Source of the DNA: Halisarca cf. caerulea
Taxonomy: Eukaryota > Porifera > Demospongiae > Chondrillida > Halisarcidae
Reading direction: 5' to 3'
Assembly (NCBI GenBank): GCA_963170055.1
Contig: CAUJGJ010000040.1
Location: 729,401-793,400 of the forward strand
DNA: 64,000 nt
A program made the position numbers and the translations under genes. Shown piece by piece: positions 25,015-38,459 of this stretch. The notes under the pieces were generated by a model. That model worked only from the letters and a program-made list of their open reading frames with translations. It had not been told where the DNA came from and ran no database searches. Each line of letters begins with the position of its first letter. Positions within the stretch are counted from its first letter, which is position 1.

Positions 25015-27235
25015 TCATAGTTCATTAGTAACAGCCCACTCAGGGGTTTCCAGAACTGGTCTAGTTGAGGCCTGGCCCTCCCTTCTGGTCTTCATTGGAG
25101 GGCGCTGGACTCTTGAAACCCTTGAGTGGGCTTCCCATCGTGCATCCAAGGATGCAACCAGCTCATTAAGTTCTACAAGAAAGAAATAGTCTATGAAAAG
25201 TTGACCAATCACTAAGTCTTTACAATAGAAGATAAGTAAACTCACCTAGAGATCTCCAGGGTAACTTATGCATCACTAAATCCTCATTATCTGATGACTC
25301 ATCAGACATGAAATGGCTGCTTATTTGCTGCCATTTCATTCTCTCGTCCTCACCCTCAACAAACTTACCTCTGCGTATGTACAGCTACGTATGTACATAC
25401 ATGCAAAAGGAACAAAATGGTGTTGCTGGTAGTAAAGGCATCATGATTACAATGAATAATTGGTACTTACCCTGCGTCGCCTAGCCCCTTGCCTTCTACT
25501 CCGAGCCTCCTTGTCAATCCTAGCCCTCAGTTCTGGCTCGTCCTCCCTGGCCCCTTTCTTGAGGCTCTGAAAGAGGCGAGCCACAGCTCCTGGAGTAAAA
25601 ACAAATGGTGTACATATAATGATCATGATGAAATGTGGGAGAATTATACACACGTTGATGACTGTGAACATTATAAATTTAATCAGACTGCATGTGATGA
25701 CACGTGATGTTCGGTTGTGTCATCACTGTGTGACAGTCAACTGCAATGGCACACTATAAATTACTTTGGATTTTCTCTTTGCCAAGTTGACCTTGCTGGC
25801 TGGAGAGTTGCTCGGTCAGCTGCCTCCGTATGGACAAATTCCTTGGTGAATCGTACCTGCAAAAAGTAGCACAAAAGCTTGTGTTTTTGACAGGACAATG
25901 ACCAGTCTATTTAGTACAGTGTACATGCACAGTAAATATACATATATATATATACTCAGCAGTACCGTTCATTGAGAATAAAATGGATATCCATGGAGAC
26001 GTATAAAGTCTTCACTAGATTCTGTACAAATAAGAAAAAGATTGCAGCTGTAGTGTTCAAGTCTGAAACCGAATGCTGTCACAAACACATACATAATGTC
26101 AATCCTTCAGTAATGGCACACACACTTCAAAAAATGACACACAGAGACACTTCAAAACTTAAACTTACAGATAACTGGCGGGATATCCTGTCAGGTGGTG
26201 TTCTGGAGGAACTTGCAGTAGGCTGGCTTGTGCTCTGCAACATAGCAATCTAAGTGCAAAGAAAAATGTAAGGCGACTGACACAGTAAATAGAGAGAGGA
26301 GGTGTGTATAAGAGTACCATGAATAGTAAAGTAGATTATTGACAGCTTTCAACCAGCAATTGACCTTCCGGTCATGTGCTTATAATTATACTAGTCTTAA
26401 TAAAAATTACTAAATACCTCTTCCCTCAATGCTTCCACCTCCTTGTGGTGGTCTTCTTTCAGAGCTGTGACCTCTTGCCTCAGCTCATTAAGAGAGGTTC
26501 GAGTGACTTCCACTGCGTCCTCCAGGTCTCCCTCATTACCAAAATGATACATAGGATCCTGTTACAGTAAAACCATTGTGAATAGTCAAACTGATACGTA
26601 TATTATTAGAGTTTTGGGGTGATGATGCACGTTGCATGCATATGCTCCAGATCACAAGGACATACGTAAGTACATACATATGTACGTACGTACGTACATG
26701 CACATTACTTACAGAGTATCTTGTTGATGACTCTTCTCCCCTTGTACGATTGGACACAGTAGTATCTATAGCCATATGAAACTTGATACAAGTCCATAAG
26801 TACACAATACGTCACAAATATCTCACGTGTTCGTGGTTCAGCATGAAAATGTGGCCTTCCCAAAGGAGTAGCCACAATATTCCCAGTAGGACCTGCCAGA
26901 ATGGTATTCAAGATTATAATGCACTTCAGTACAGCTTCACATACACATCTAAACCCTCGATCAGCCAGTTTGAACGGAGTGTTCAGATATTAAAGGAAAA
27001 TTTCCAATAACTGAAGTGATATATACATACAGATAGAATGCTCACATCTGTACGTATAGTAAAACTTCCTTCAAAAGTACACTCTTCAGTCCAAATTTCA
27101 GCTTAATTCATACTAAGTACATAGTTTCCTTACAGTGGAACCCCTCTAATCTGGGTTCTAGATCTGAATTGCAACACCCCTCTTATGTGGACACATGCCA
27201 CTGGAGCCAAAAGATTCACTGCATGCTCTGCCCTA

Positions 27236-27328
<93 letters not shown>

Positions 27329-27579
27329 CTTGGAATCCTCAAATAAGCTAGGACACCTGCTATAAAACCAGGGTAGTTATTTACATACGTACTACATATT
27401 ACAAACATCTCACGTGATTGTGTTATTTCTGGGGTGCTCTCTGAAAATGGTTCTGCAAAACAGTCATTGCAATTGGTATAACAAAATCATTTATTTTTTT
27501 AACTGTGCTATCCAAATTTGTTAGTATGCTATACACACATACCTCTGCGTCCCATGAAATTACGAGGCCTGAAGCTCAT
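25015..27579 (-). CDS. EnSpm accessory protein, copy C (about 10 exons)
   Basis: Exons on the minus strand: 27579-27543, 27452-27414, 26892-26827, 26765-26713, 26558-26418, 26249-26169, 25856-25765, 25589-25471, 25384-25246, 25172-25015. Phases agree at every junction except that between 26169 and 25856, which I could not resolve. The start is MSFRPRNFMGRR. The middle has an acidic coiled coil (residues around ELRQEVTALKEDHHKEVEAL), then a basic RSRRQGARRRR stretch. The C-terminal third holds an acidic patch and the motif KLPWRSLEL..SLDARWE shared with copies A and B. It is divergent from the transposase gene, with about 1.5 kb between starts. A role as DNA-binding partner of the transposase is inference. 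I recall similar LPWRS..LD proteins from other invertebrate genomes but cannot name a family. Confidence 0.65.
27235..27324 (+). repeat. TA microsatellite
   Basis: About 45 TA units lying in an intron of accessory copy C. Confidence 0.9.
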
Positions 27580-27702
27580 GATCGATATGAATTTGAATAA
27601 CAAAAAAAGAAAATAACCAATGTACGTACGTAGCAGTCACAAAATGAAGCTCACACAATAGATTGGGTTGTTTTGCACCTAGGCCTTTATATGATTTCAT
27701 AC

Positions 27703-27944
<242 letters not shown>

Positions 27945-29039
27945 ATTTCTCTCCATTGCAAGTTACATATGTGTGTACATATACACTAGGCATTTCAATA
28001 AATAGTAGGCAATACAGGCCCATATGCAAAAATTTGTAAGTGAGGGGGATTTTTTTCCTGACATGAGCGTACATATTTAACTACTATTGTGTGTAATGGT
28101 CATTTTGAATGAAATTGACTCAAAATGGAAGTATATACAACGTTTTCGGTTACTTATAGTGCATTATTAGTGTTTTTAGGTAGAAGAGCATGCTTATCAG
28201 CTTACAAACACAGAATAGATGTACTTTTCTATCAAAACAATCTCTCAGTTTCCTAGAAAAGGGGGGTTCTTTTGACCCTCCCCCCCCTGCATACGGACCT
28301 GCTATATTGACTGAGTTTCCAAAAAAAACTACAACCCTCAGCCTTCCCAAATATACTACATACATACTATGTAAGTCTTTCACTAACCATAGAAATGATA
28401 GAATCACTTGTTGGTCCAGGAGCAGTTGTATCATGTTTCACAACTAACCTACTTGCTTCAATTCGCAACACAGTGTGCCCATTTAATCTTGTGTTGAAGA
28501 TATTCTTAGACAGAATAAGGGCAAATGTACGTATAATAATTGTACAGAACACGAAATACCAGGTTGCATTAATTTACATCATTAGTCTTTCTTGCTTGGA
28601 AAGAGCATCTACAGCATTAATGCATGGCTTCAAAAGGATGTGCAAGAGCTATATGCATGTACTGTATGATATGCCACAATAATTACAAAACAATGAATAA
28701 ACAATGAAGGATAATCTGCAAATGACATTGATATCACCACTACTATTTATAGAACATGAAGATCAGGGCGCCTGACCACAATGACTGCATTTGTTGTGAT
28801 AAATGACTTTGCTCTAGACTAGTATTATACATTAATTGCAATTAAATAGCCAATCAGTCATTGAGGAATAATTATAATTATGTGCTTGAATAGCTACTAG
28901 TAGACTAAGTATACTGTATAGTTATAAGATGACTCGGATTAGTATGTAATATACTATAAATAGTAACAGGCAAATATAAAAGGCAAGATAAGTTTAAGAG
29001 AGAGACAACTGTGAACATTGTAAGTCGTAATCGCAGACG

Positions 29040-32000
29040 ATGGAGAGTCAAGCCAAACGGCTCTGCCTACATTGCAAGAAATATTTGGCAAAAACCGCTT
29101 TCTATGAGCACAAAGCCTTGTACTACGAAAAGATACAGATACATGGACAACAGTGAGTTTTTCGGTTGAATGTGTGCACATTAAATACAGACCATGCATG
29201 CATGAAACATTAACGCATACTGTACTATGCTGGTCAGGCCATGAGTTTTGTATCACCTCCTATTCTTTCAACTTTGCATTTACATATGCATAGGTTAACA
29301 CAACTCATGAGTTTCAAGACAACCTCACTCAATCTAACTTGGAGACGCAGAGTAAACAGGGGAATGATGATCTCATAGACGAAGATGAAGGAGATGATTA
29401 TATGGAGTGTTCTGAGAATGCTCAAGACTCTTCAGAGGCTGATGTAAGAGAAATAATAATAGAGATAAATCTAAATAATGTTGAATCATTTGCATGTTTT
29501 CAATTTAGCACATAGAAATACTGGATGGCAGCGAGTCTGGAGAAGAAGATTTGCATACAAATGATCACGCCAGTCTAGACCAATCGCAATCAGAAAATAA
29601 TCACGATTCCACAGCACGCACTTGTACATACAACAGCGAGTTAAAGACCTTTGCCATTTTGCTCCTGACAATAAAGATGGCTTATAATCTATCTGGTGCC
29701 TGTGTCCAAGCAATATTGTTGCTGTTTCAAATTACACTTAAGATGATGGTGAGAGTCACAAACATGCCGAATGTAGCTGCAGATGAACTTCTCCGAGCCT
29801 TTCCCAAAAATGAGGCATCGCTTAGGAAAATGGCTGGAACACAGAAGACAGGTGCCCTTTTTAAAACTTCAGTTTGTTGTCCTCAGTGCTTCACACTTTA
29901 TCCTAACATTGAAGATTGGGTCCTTTACTCACACAGCAAACCAGATGATCATTTATGTGAGCATGTCGAGTATCCTCGTCACCCACATGCTTCAAGGAGA
30001 ACTAAATGTTCTACGAAACTTCTGAAGCAATTAAAGACAGCTAAGTCAACCATACTTCGACCCCTTAAAGTTTTCCCCCATCAAAGTCTGTGCATTTCCC
30101 TTCAAAATATTCTTATTCGCCCCGGAATACTGAAATCATGCAATGAATGGGTCAAGAGAAGGTCTACTGATCCCACAATCATGAATGACATATATGACGG
30201 TCGTGTCTGGCAGAACTTCCAAACTGTGAATGGACGAGACTTCTTGGCTTTGCCCAACAATATAGCCCTGTCAATGAATGTTGACTGGTTCCGTCCATTT
30301 GAGCATTCTCCATACAGTATCGGAGTCATATACTTCGTAATACTCAATCTACCCCAGAATCTGCGATATAAACAGGACAATATCATTGTAGGCGGCATCA
30401 TACCTGGCCCGCATGAACCAAGTAAAACACTCAACACTGTCCTGACACCCTTTGTTGACGATTTTCTAAGATTATGGCAAGGCATTGCATTGACACTACC
30501 AGAACCTAATCTTCCCGTCAGAATAAGAGCAGCACTTCTGTGTGTTTGTTGTGATGTACCGGCATGTCGGAAAGTGTGTGGCTTTTTGGGTCACAATGGC
30601 AGGCTAGCATGTTCAAAATGCAACAAACCATTCCCAGGCAACGTTCAGGATGGTTTTGACTACAGTGGCTATGATGTTTCATCATGGCCACAGCGTGAAC
30701 TTCACCACCATACAGCAGGTGCTACCGCTGTACAGCAACCTACCCACCAAGCAGAACGAAAACGATTGGAATCACTACATGGCCTTCGGTATTCCATTTT
30801 GACTAAACTACCTTACTTTAATGTAATTCAACAGCATGTTATAGATCCCATGCACAATCTTTACATGGGAATAGCAAAACATACCATGAATGTATGGAAA
30901 TCCCAGGGCTTGCTTACACAGAAGGATTTCACTGACATACAGAAGACAGTGAATGAAATAGAAGTTCCCAGTGACATAGGAAGGATCCCCAGCAAAATTG
31001 CATCAGGATTCAGTGATTTCACTGCTGACCAATGGAAGCACTGGATACTTTTGTATAGTACAATAGGCCTAAAGAACAGATTGCCAAGTGAGAACTTCAG
31101 AAACTGGTCAGTGTTTGTGAATGCTTGCACCTTGCTATCATCACCCTCTCTAACTTTGGATGCTGTCAATAGAGGGCATTCCAAGTTAGTTGAGTTCTGT
31201 GAAGGGTTTCAACAGCTTTACGGAAATGCTTCATGTACTATTAACATGCATTTAGCTTGCCATCTGAAAGATTGTCTGTTAGAATTTTGACCCTTCCATG
31301 CTTTTTGGTGTTTTGGCTTTGAACGTATGAATGGCTATTTAGGTTCAATGCCAACGAACAACCAAGCCATTGAGACACAGCTGATGAAGAGATTCACTGA
31401 GGGGATATATTTGTATTATCATGAACACGACTGGACCAATGAGGACATTGTAAAATTATTTAACATTATCAGTACTCCTGCTCGAAGGGGAACACTAGGC
31501 ATTGTAGATAGTGATTCAATACTACCACCATCAGTCACAGTTATAGAGACATCTGAGAGCATAACCATGCAATCTATACGATGCATGGTAATGGAAACCC
31601 AAGCAAGAGCCAGCATTGAAGGAACAAAGTTTCTTGGAGCTCTATCACAGGGAGAACACACAAACATTTCAACTTTATGTTCAAGGATTTTTGACAACAA
31701 TTTTGTGAGAGTCGAATTCATCTGCCACTTCTTTTCCAAAGTAAGGATTGGCTTTCAAACCTATGCTACTAGCACATCAAGGTTACTACGTTCTTGTCAT
31801 GTGCAAGCATACAAGTTCACAGCTAATGCCAGTGATGAGTCAAGGACACCTTCAGTGGGAGTTGGAACGGTGGAGGAGTATGTAACAGTCCAAGTGTACT
31901 TAGCTTCTGAAGCAGAGCCACAATCAATATCATTTGCACGTATTCGTTGGCTCCAGTCCGTGCCACTAAGTGACAGAGCAAGATTGCCCCCACCCGTCAA

Positions 32001-32142
32001 GGTATGGGGCTCTCCAGGGAGAAGTTCTTGGACTCCAATAGGGTGTATCATGACTCGAGTAATAGTAGCTCCACATGACTGCAATCCTCAATTAAATTTA
32101 GACTCAGATTTTCAACTTGTTGTTCCTTTATCCATACATTAA
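29040..32142 (+). pseudogene. EnSpm Tnp2-type transposase with one in-frame stop
   Basis: The likely first exon 29040-29152 (MESQAKRLCLHCKKYL, donor GTGAGT) is followed by an acidic exon 29294-29443 (donor GTAAGA) and the main exon from 29509, phase 0. The junction between exons 1 and 2 does not keep frame as I read it. The main exon has CCPQC and a CSKC cysteine pair, NVDWFRPFEHSPYSIG, a GGIIPGPHEPSK block and VIDPMHNLYMG, all typical of the Tnp2 (CACTA) family, which cuts and joins element ends. A TGA at 31288-31290 splits it. The same frame continues at once with FWCFGFERMNGYLG and runs to 32142, so a single substitution explains the break; relatives usually have glycine there. Upstream it is divergent to copy C, and downstream it is convergent to copy A. 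Confidence 0.8.
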
Positions 32143-32149
32143 TGCTATT

Positions 32150-33720
32150 ATCATTTCAATGTTATTTATGTACGTACAAATTCAAGTATGCACGCACGTA
32201 TGTAATGTCATTATTCTTGTAAATGCAAGCATAGTACCACTGACAGTCCTGCTGATTATAAGTACCACTACATTTTAACTGAGTATAATAGATAATATTA
32301 TATGTATGTACTTCTTTTGTTGTCAGCATACTTGCCAATTATGTACGTAGTTAAGACTGTCAAGTTATTAGTTATTAAATTGTTCAAACTTTTAATGCTT
32401 ATACATTCTGTGATGTTTATGTAACATTTGGCTATCACTTTTGCTGTTGCTGGCATGTAAAAATGCTCGAACACACTGTCACTCCCTTATGTATTGGTCT
32501 GCTCAATGACCTGGCAACTGCCACACAGTCCAAAACAAAACAAAGGAGCTGGGACATGGGTCTACAGTTAATGATGGTGTAGTACATCACCATGGCTCGT
32601 GATTACATCATGCAATGTGTAACCTAACGCCATACTACTGGCAATCAACACAATAAGCAGTACAGTGTCTAAGACATGTTTCTACACTGCAGGCCTATAT
32701 GTAAGCCTAGAAATGTTACAGTTTCACTGCTTAGTACTTTAATTACAGTAACTCCCATTAATTATATATCTTATAATATAGGAAGGGATGGAATGGGGTA
32801 CAGGATCCAGGAGTAGGGTGAAGCAGGGTAGAACAGAATACTAGGCAGTGGCGGGCCCTCCATGGGTTCCACTAAGCATCATAGACACACTATGCAATAC
32901 CAGTCTACTAACGTGCATAATATTGGTTATTGATAACTCATTGCTACACATAAACCAAAATACAGCAAGTATCCAAAAGATAGAACCGTTTTCTAGCTAT
33001 TGGTTCTTCACAGATACCACATAAGGTAAAGGGGGGGGGGGGGTAATTTGGAACAGCGGGTAATTCGGAACAGTCAGGCCAAAAGCAGTGTCAGCCACAA
33101 GTAACATCCGTTATTTCTCATCTGTATTGTCTGCCGCGAAGGGGGGTTTGGCAGTAGCAAAGATGGTTGGGTAACTTAACCACAACAAAAGTTAAAGGCC
33201 CAGTTCCAAATTACCACCGTGTTCCAATTTACACCCCTTTACCTTACTTCCTACGTACTTTCTAAGCACGCTCTACTGTTTGTACCCTGGTGGATTAGTG
33301 AGTGCTCATGCTGTTCACCCAACGATCACTGAATCTATCGCGGTATACATACGCATGAACAAAAAAACTTATCTTCCGCAAACTTTGAGATAATTGACAG
33401 TCGCAATCTTTCCTCCCAACTATTGGAATCTTGAATCGTGAGAAGTGTACACGTACTAACCGAGAAACTCGCGATAGATACCAGAACCCATCAATCAACA
33501 AAGAAGACACGAATTAGAAATAAGGATAATGATATCCGCCCCCTAGCAAATTTCCAAAATTGAAAATGCGCGGCGATTAATCCCATTGGACACATGTTGC
33601 GCAAGAATTGAACTGGCGACGAAAGAAAACCATAGTAGATATGTGAAGAAAGCAAAATTTAACACACAAGACAGATAGCAAGGTTTGCATTTGTAGCGCA
33701 CACACGTGTGGGTACATATC
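32150..33720. other. Spacer between transposase and accessory copy A
   Basis: AT-rich, with a poly-G run at 33030-33042 and many CGTACGTA-type short palindromes, which are common across the element. No gene is supported. Confidence 0.5.
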
Positions 33721-33724
33721 TGTT

Positions 33725-35018
33725 TTACTCTAAATGTGCATTTGTTTGTAATATTGTCCAAGGTAATTCCTTTAACAACTTGGAAGGAGGGTCTACTATC
33801 CCAGTTGCTGGTACACGCTTCCGAGGAAGTAACATCCTCTTGGCCTTTTCTGTGATGGATTTCTCCCAGTGCTCGTCTAAGGAAACCTTTAAAGTCTTCA
33901 GACGCTCTGATTCCCATGGCAGACTTACTATTTTGATTTTACGTGCCCCGTCTTCCTCCTCGTCCGAGATCTCTGGTGAGTGGCACTCCTTTGTGTTGAT
34001 GGCATGATACATGGCGGCTTTTTCTTCCTCTGACAGACCGCTGCTGATTTCAGTGAGAGTTTCGCGCCGTTTGTCCATTTTCTAAAGTGATGTAAATCTC
34101 TACGTAGCGTACGTACATGAACGTACGTGCGTACACTGATATGTCTTATGTGCTTCACTCGTGATGCTCTTCTTGAAGCCTGCTTGTGCTTTTCAGCTGT
34201 TCCTTTAATGTCTTTTCTGTAGCTTTCGAATTTAGACTGTCTGTACCTTGTAACTGCCTCTGTACGTAAGAACGTGTATTTGTATGTATTTGGCATTCTT
34301 GCTGTGTTAAGGATCAGTTTACCATTCAATTCAATCTCTGTGATGTCTTCTTTGTGAAAAAGCCTTCTTGCTGTCTTCTGTACTCTATCAGTTGCGTGGA
34401 GGTTTTCCTCTGTGTTTAGACTATGTAAGGCATGAATGGGTAAAGGCATTTACAAGTGTCACGATATTCCAGTAAGCTTTCTGTCACTATACAATTACTT
34501 ACGGTTGAGTGAAGTCCCATCCTCTAAAGATCTTATTTTTCTCAAGATGCTTGTATGCAACCTTCACCATACTCTGCAGAGGTGTACATGACATGTTTCA
34601 ATTGACAACAGGAACACCATAGCATAATACCTCTATCTAGCATAATGGCTATATCATACCATGTATTGTATAAAGCCACAATAAAGGTATATCAACTTAC
34701 CGCACATGTCAGCTTAAGACTTTTTTGTTTTGTGTGTATCTCAAGGCTTTTAGCCACCAATGCCACATCATCTTGCAGTTTTTCTATGTGTTTTGTCAAT
34801 TGCTTTATTTTCTGCCATATCTGTGCTTGTGCACATTGCAGGTCTATTACGCTTGTTTGAAGCACTGCCATTCCCCCTCCCTCCTGTACAGCAGTAAGGA
34901 CATCGTCTTCGACTACAGAGTCTCCCATTTCTTCAGAATCTGAAGTACTTTGGCTCTGCACGTAACTACTGTCATCACTACTGCTGTAGTCCATATTGGG
35001 AGCTGACTTTTGGCTCAT
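33725..35018 (-). CDS. EnSpm accessory protein, copy A (4 exons, intact)
   Basis: Exons on the minus strand: 35018-34701, 34573-34503, 34420-34159, 34081-33725. All have GT/AG boundaries and phases agree, giving 1008 nt, or 335 residues plus stop. The start is at MSQKSAPNMDYSSSDDSS because copy B begins the same way; an in-frame ATG 60 bases upstream is possible. Domains in order: an acidic serine-rich start; a coiled coil (about residues 65-95, IWQKIKQLTKHIEKLQDDVA); a conserved AYKHLEKNKIFRGWDF piece; a basic region with TARRLFHKEDI and a lysine/arginine tail that loosely recalls BEN-like folds; and the motif SLPWESERL..SLDEHWE. The intron before the last exon falls at the same place as in copy C, after an Arg-rich stretch. 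It is convergent with the transposase. Function unknown. Confidence 0.75.
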
Positions 35019-35099
35019 CCTATGATCCAAAGTGAGCTTTCTTGTTTGCCTTTTATATAGCTCATCACAGAATGACACAATGCTGAGTCGCTCTCTAGA

Positions 35100-36333
35100 C
35101 TAAGTGTATTATTGTCACAGTGATAGTGCATTTCACTGCACTGTCATTCAGAAATGCTCCCTGCTGAGTTTGGCTTTACATTAGGAATATGTGCATGCAT
35201 GCATGGATATTGTTGGGTAAATGAATGTGTTTACCAATGTGATTGTGTGCTACATATGTTAGGTGGTTGGTTTGTGTGCATGTGGCCATATTGAACCCTT
35301 AGTACATAATATTTAACTCTGACATCATGCCACATGTCTTGGCTTCTGTAGGTGTGTAGGTGTCCATGCTGTGTAGCTGGTGCTGAAGAATTTTCACAAC
35401 AGGACTGTGCCATACTGTCATCTTTGTGTTTTATTCAATGATATGTAGTTACGATATAGAAACTTTAGAACACATTGCTCACTTAAGGATTTTTTTATTG
35501 TTACAATGTAATACATTTTTGGGGGCTGCTGCAGGCACTGACCCCCTCTGTATTGCCACAGTGTGCATCCTAATAAAGAACGATAAATCCATTTGTGCAT
35601 GCACATGGTTGGTGTCACAATTGTAGTCTATAGATAGTTGAATTATTGATCAATAACACATACGTACGCATACACACAGTACTAACTGACACGTACATGC
35701 ACATATTATACGTACATGCATGCGTACAAGTGTGCAAACATGTCTAATTATATATTAGGCATGATTCTAGCAAACTATACATTATGCACTCGTGCATTCA
35801 ACATTATTTATGTCAACCATTCATGATCCATGGCTATAGTTATATAGTTCATCTTTACTTCATCTTTACTTTAAGTGTATTGCTATTGTAAAAAAGTGAA
35901 GATGATGTTTAAAATATGTTTACATTGCAAGATAAGGCCAAACTCTAACAAGCCTACAGGCTCTGTGAGTGAATAGTTTTTTTCTGGTGTCCTAAATCAC
36001 TCACTCTACTTTTTCAAGTCTTTCGAATTCATAATAATATTATGCATGCATGATCAAGATCATCTTAATCTTTACATTACTATGTTTATTGCCATTGAAA
36101 CAAGGAAAGATCATCTTTAAATGCATGTTTACACATCTAATAATGCAATTATTGATAAGATAAGGCCTATAGCTCTATAGAAAATATAAAATGTTCAGTA
36201 TGCTCAAGCTCTGTGAGTGCATGAATAGTTATTCTGGTGCATGTACTTTGATCATGCATCTAGATCTGTGTACATGTACATACGTGTATATACAAATGTG
36301 TGTGTGTGTGTGTGTACGTGTGCCATGCACGAA

Positions 36334-36370
<37 letters not shown>

Positions 36371-36690
36371 ACGTATATATATATATATATGTGTGTGTAT
36401 GTAGTGTGTACATGTGTGTGTGCACGTGGTGTGCGTGTGTGTGTGCATGTTGTGTGTATATAAAATATATAGTATTACATGCATGTGTTGTGTATAATAA
36501 TACATATATACATGTGGGTATGGATACGTGTGTTTTTCTGGTGTTCAAAATTATATTTTGAAGTCATTCCAGATCATCTTTACTTCATCTTTACATTAAG
36601 TTTATTGCCAAAGAAACAAGTAAAGATGATCTTTAAAACATGTTTACATATTGCAAGATTAGGCATTTCTCTAGCTAACAACAATGGCAT
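35100..36690. repeat. AT-rich spacer with three related hairpin-like repeats
   Basis: Segments at about 35860-35935, 36064-36140 and 36585-36665 each begin with (A)TCATCTTTAC or ATCATCTTAATC. Each continues TTTATTGCCA..AAACAAG or similar, then the inverse (AAGATGATCTTTAAA) and ATGTTTACA. A TG/TA microsatellite cluster lies at 36296-36460. No gene is supported. Confidence 0.55.
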
Positions 36691-36691
36691 G

Positions 36692-38220
36692 AGCCAATCA
36701 CACTCCAGTGGCCATATTTACATCCAGTGCACCGAGTGCTTCAAATTGATACCACACTCGGGGTGTTGTGCAATTTTTACGTTTCCAGAATGGATCACGT
36801 CAGGACTTGGTGATTTCCAATACATTCTGTACAGTTTTGGACGGAGCTGTAACCCTAACCCTAAACGGCAATTTCTTGGCTAAACAAGCTAGTGCTAAGT
36901 GCTACGCCCTTCCAATTCACATGCCTGAAGCACCCTAACAAGGTGCATTCATGCATACATTCTAGACTCCGCCCTCAAAATGGCCGTCTAATTAAACAGT
37001 TTTTATGCGCTGCACACAGGTAGTCCATGACAGCAGACTGTCAGATATGTCACATAGTCATAATGCATAGGACAATGTGCACGCTTAATTTTGTGCTCTC
37101 AGTTGCTACCGTTCCTGCGTTATGGCTCTCCGCAGATTCCACTCAGAAATTCAATGACCTTTTACTCAACCATGGTTGTGCCAATCACACTCCAGTGGCC
37201 ATACTTACATCCAGTGCACCGAGTGCTTCGAATTGATACCACACTCGGGGGGGTTGTGCAATTTTTACGTTTCCAGAATGGATCACGTCAGGACTTGGTG
37301 ATTTCCTATACATTCTATACAGTTTTGGACGGAGCTGTAACCCTAACCCTAAACGGCAATTTCTTGGCTAAACAAGCTAGTGCTAAGTGCTACGCCCTTC
37401 CAATTCACATGCCTGAAGCACCCTAACAAGGTGCATTCATGCATACATTCTAGACTCCGCCCTCAAAATGGCCGTCTAATTAAACAGTTTTTATGCGCTG
37501 CACACAGGTAGTCCATGACAGCAGACTGTCAGATATGCCACATAGTCATAATGCATAGGACAATGTGCACGCTTAATTTTGTGCTCTCAGTTGCTACCGT
37601 TCCTGCGTTATGGCTCTCCGCAGATTCCACTCAGAAATTCAATGACCTTTTACTCAACCAAGGTTGTGCCAATCACACTCCAGTGGCCATACTTACATCC
37701 AGTGCACCGAGTGCTTCAAATTGATACCACACTCGGGGGGTTTGTGCAATTTTTACGTTTCCAGAATGGATCATGTCAGGACTTGGTGATTTCCTATACA
37801 TTCTATACAGTTTTGGACGGAGCTGTAACCCTAACCCTAAACGGCAATTTCTTGGCTAAACAAGCTAGTGCTAAGTGCTACGCCCTTCCAATTCACATGC
37901 CTGAAGCACCCTAACAAGGTGCATTCATGCATACATTCTAGACTCCGCCCTCAAAATGGCCGTCTAATTAAACAGTTTTTATGCGCTGCACACAGGTAGT
38001 CCATGACAGCAGACTGTCAGATATGCCACATAGTCATAATGCATAGGACAATGTGCACGCTTAATTTTGTGCTCTCAGTTGCTACCGTTCCTGCGTTATG
38101 GCTCTCCGCAGATTCCACTCAGAAATTCAATGACCTTTTACTCAACCATGGTTGTGCCAATCACACTCCAGTGGCCATATTTGCATCCAGTGCACCGAGT
38201 GCTTCAAATTGATACCACAC
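36692..38220 (+). repeat. 488-bp tandem array, about 3.1 copies
   Basis: Units begin at equivalent points 37027, 37515 and 38003, exactly 488 apart, and differ at only a few positions. A partial unit precedes them from about 36692. Each full unit contains GTAACCCTAACCCTAAACGG. ORFs of 69 and 111 codons repeat with the units but have no family motif, and the period is not a multiple of three, so I do not call them genes. Confidence 0.9.
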
Positions 38221-38294
38221 TTGAGGGTGTTGTTCAATAACTGTGCAAAACAAGGCTGTTACATTTATTAGTGCAGCTAGTGATTATAATCTTT

Positions 38295-38450
38295 ACTGGC
38301 GTAAAGGTACTAGTAAAGATGAAGTAAATATGAGCTGGAGGGTAAGAGTAAAGGTGCTAGTAAAGATGAAGTAAATAATATTTTTAGCTGGAAGGTAAGA
38401 GTAAAGGTGCTAGTAAAGATGAAGTAAATATGAGCTGGAGGGAAAATCTC
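38295..38450 (+). repeat. Short tandem repeat with GTAAAGATGAAGTAAATA
   Basis: Three units of about 55-62 bases, each with GGT(A/G)CTAGTAAAGATGAAG, then TAAATA and AGCTGGA(G/A)GG. The GTAAAGATGA core also occurs in the hairpin-like repeats at 35860-36665. Confidence 0.75.
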
Positions 38451-38459
38451 AGCTGAACA

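Noticed and set aside
37027..38212. Repeated 69- and 111-codon ORFs in the 488-bp array
   Set aside because: They recur only because the DNA unit recurs. The period is not a multiple of three, and no domain or splice logic is visible.
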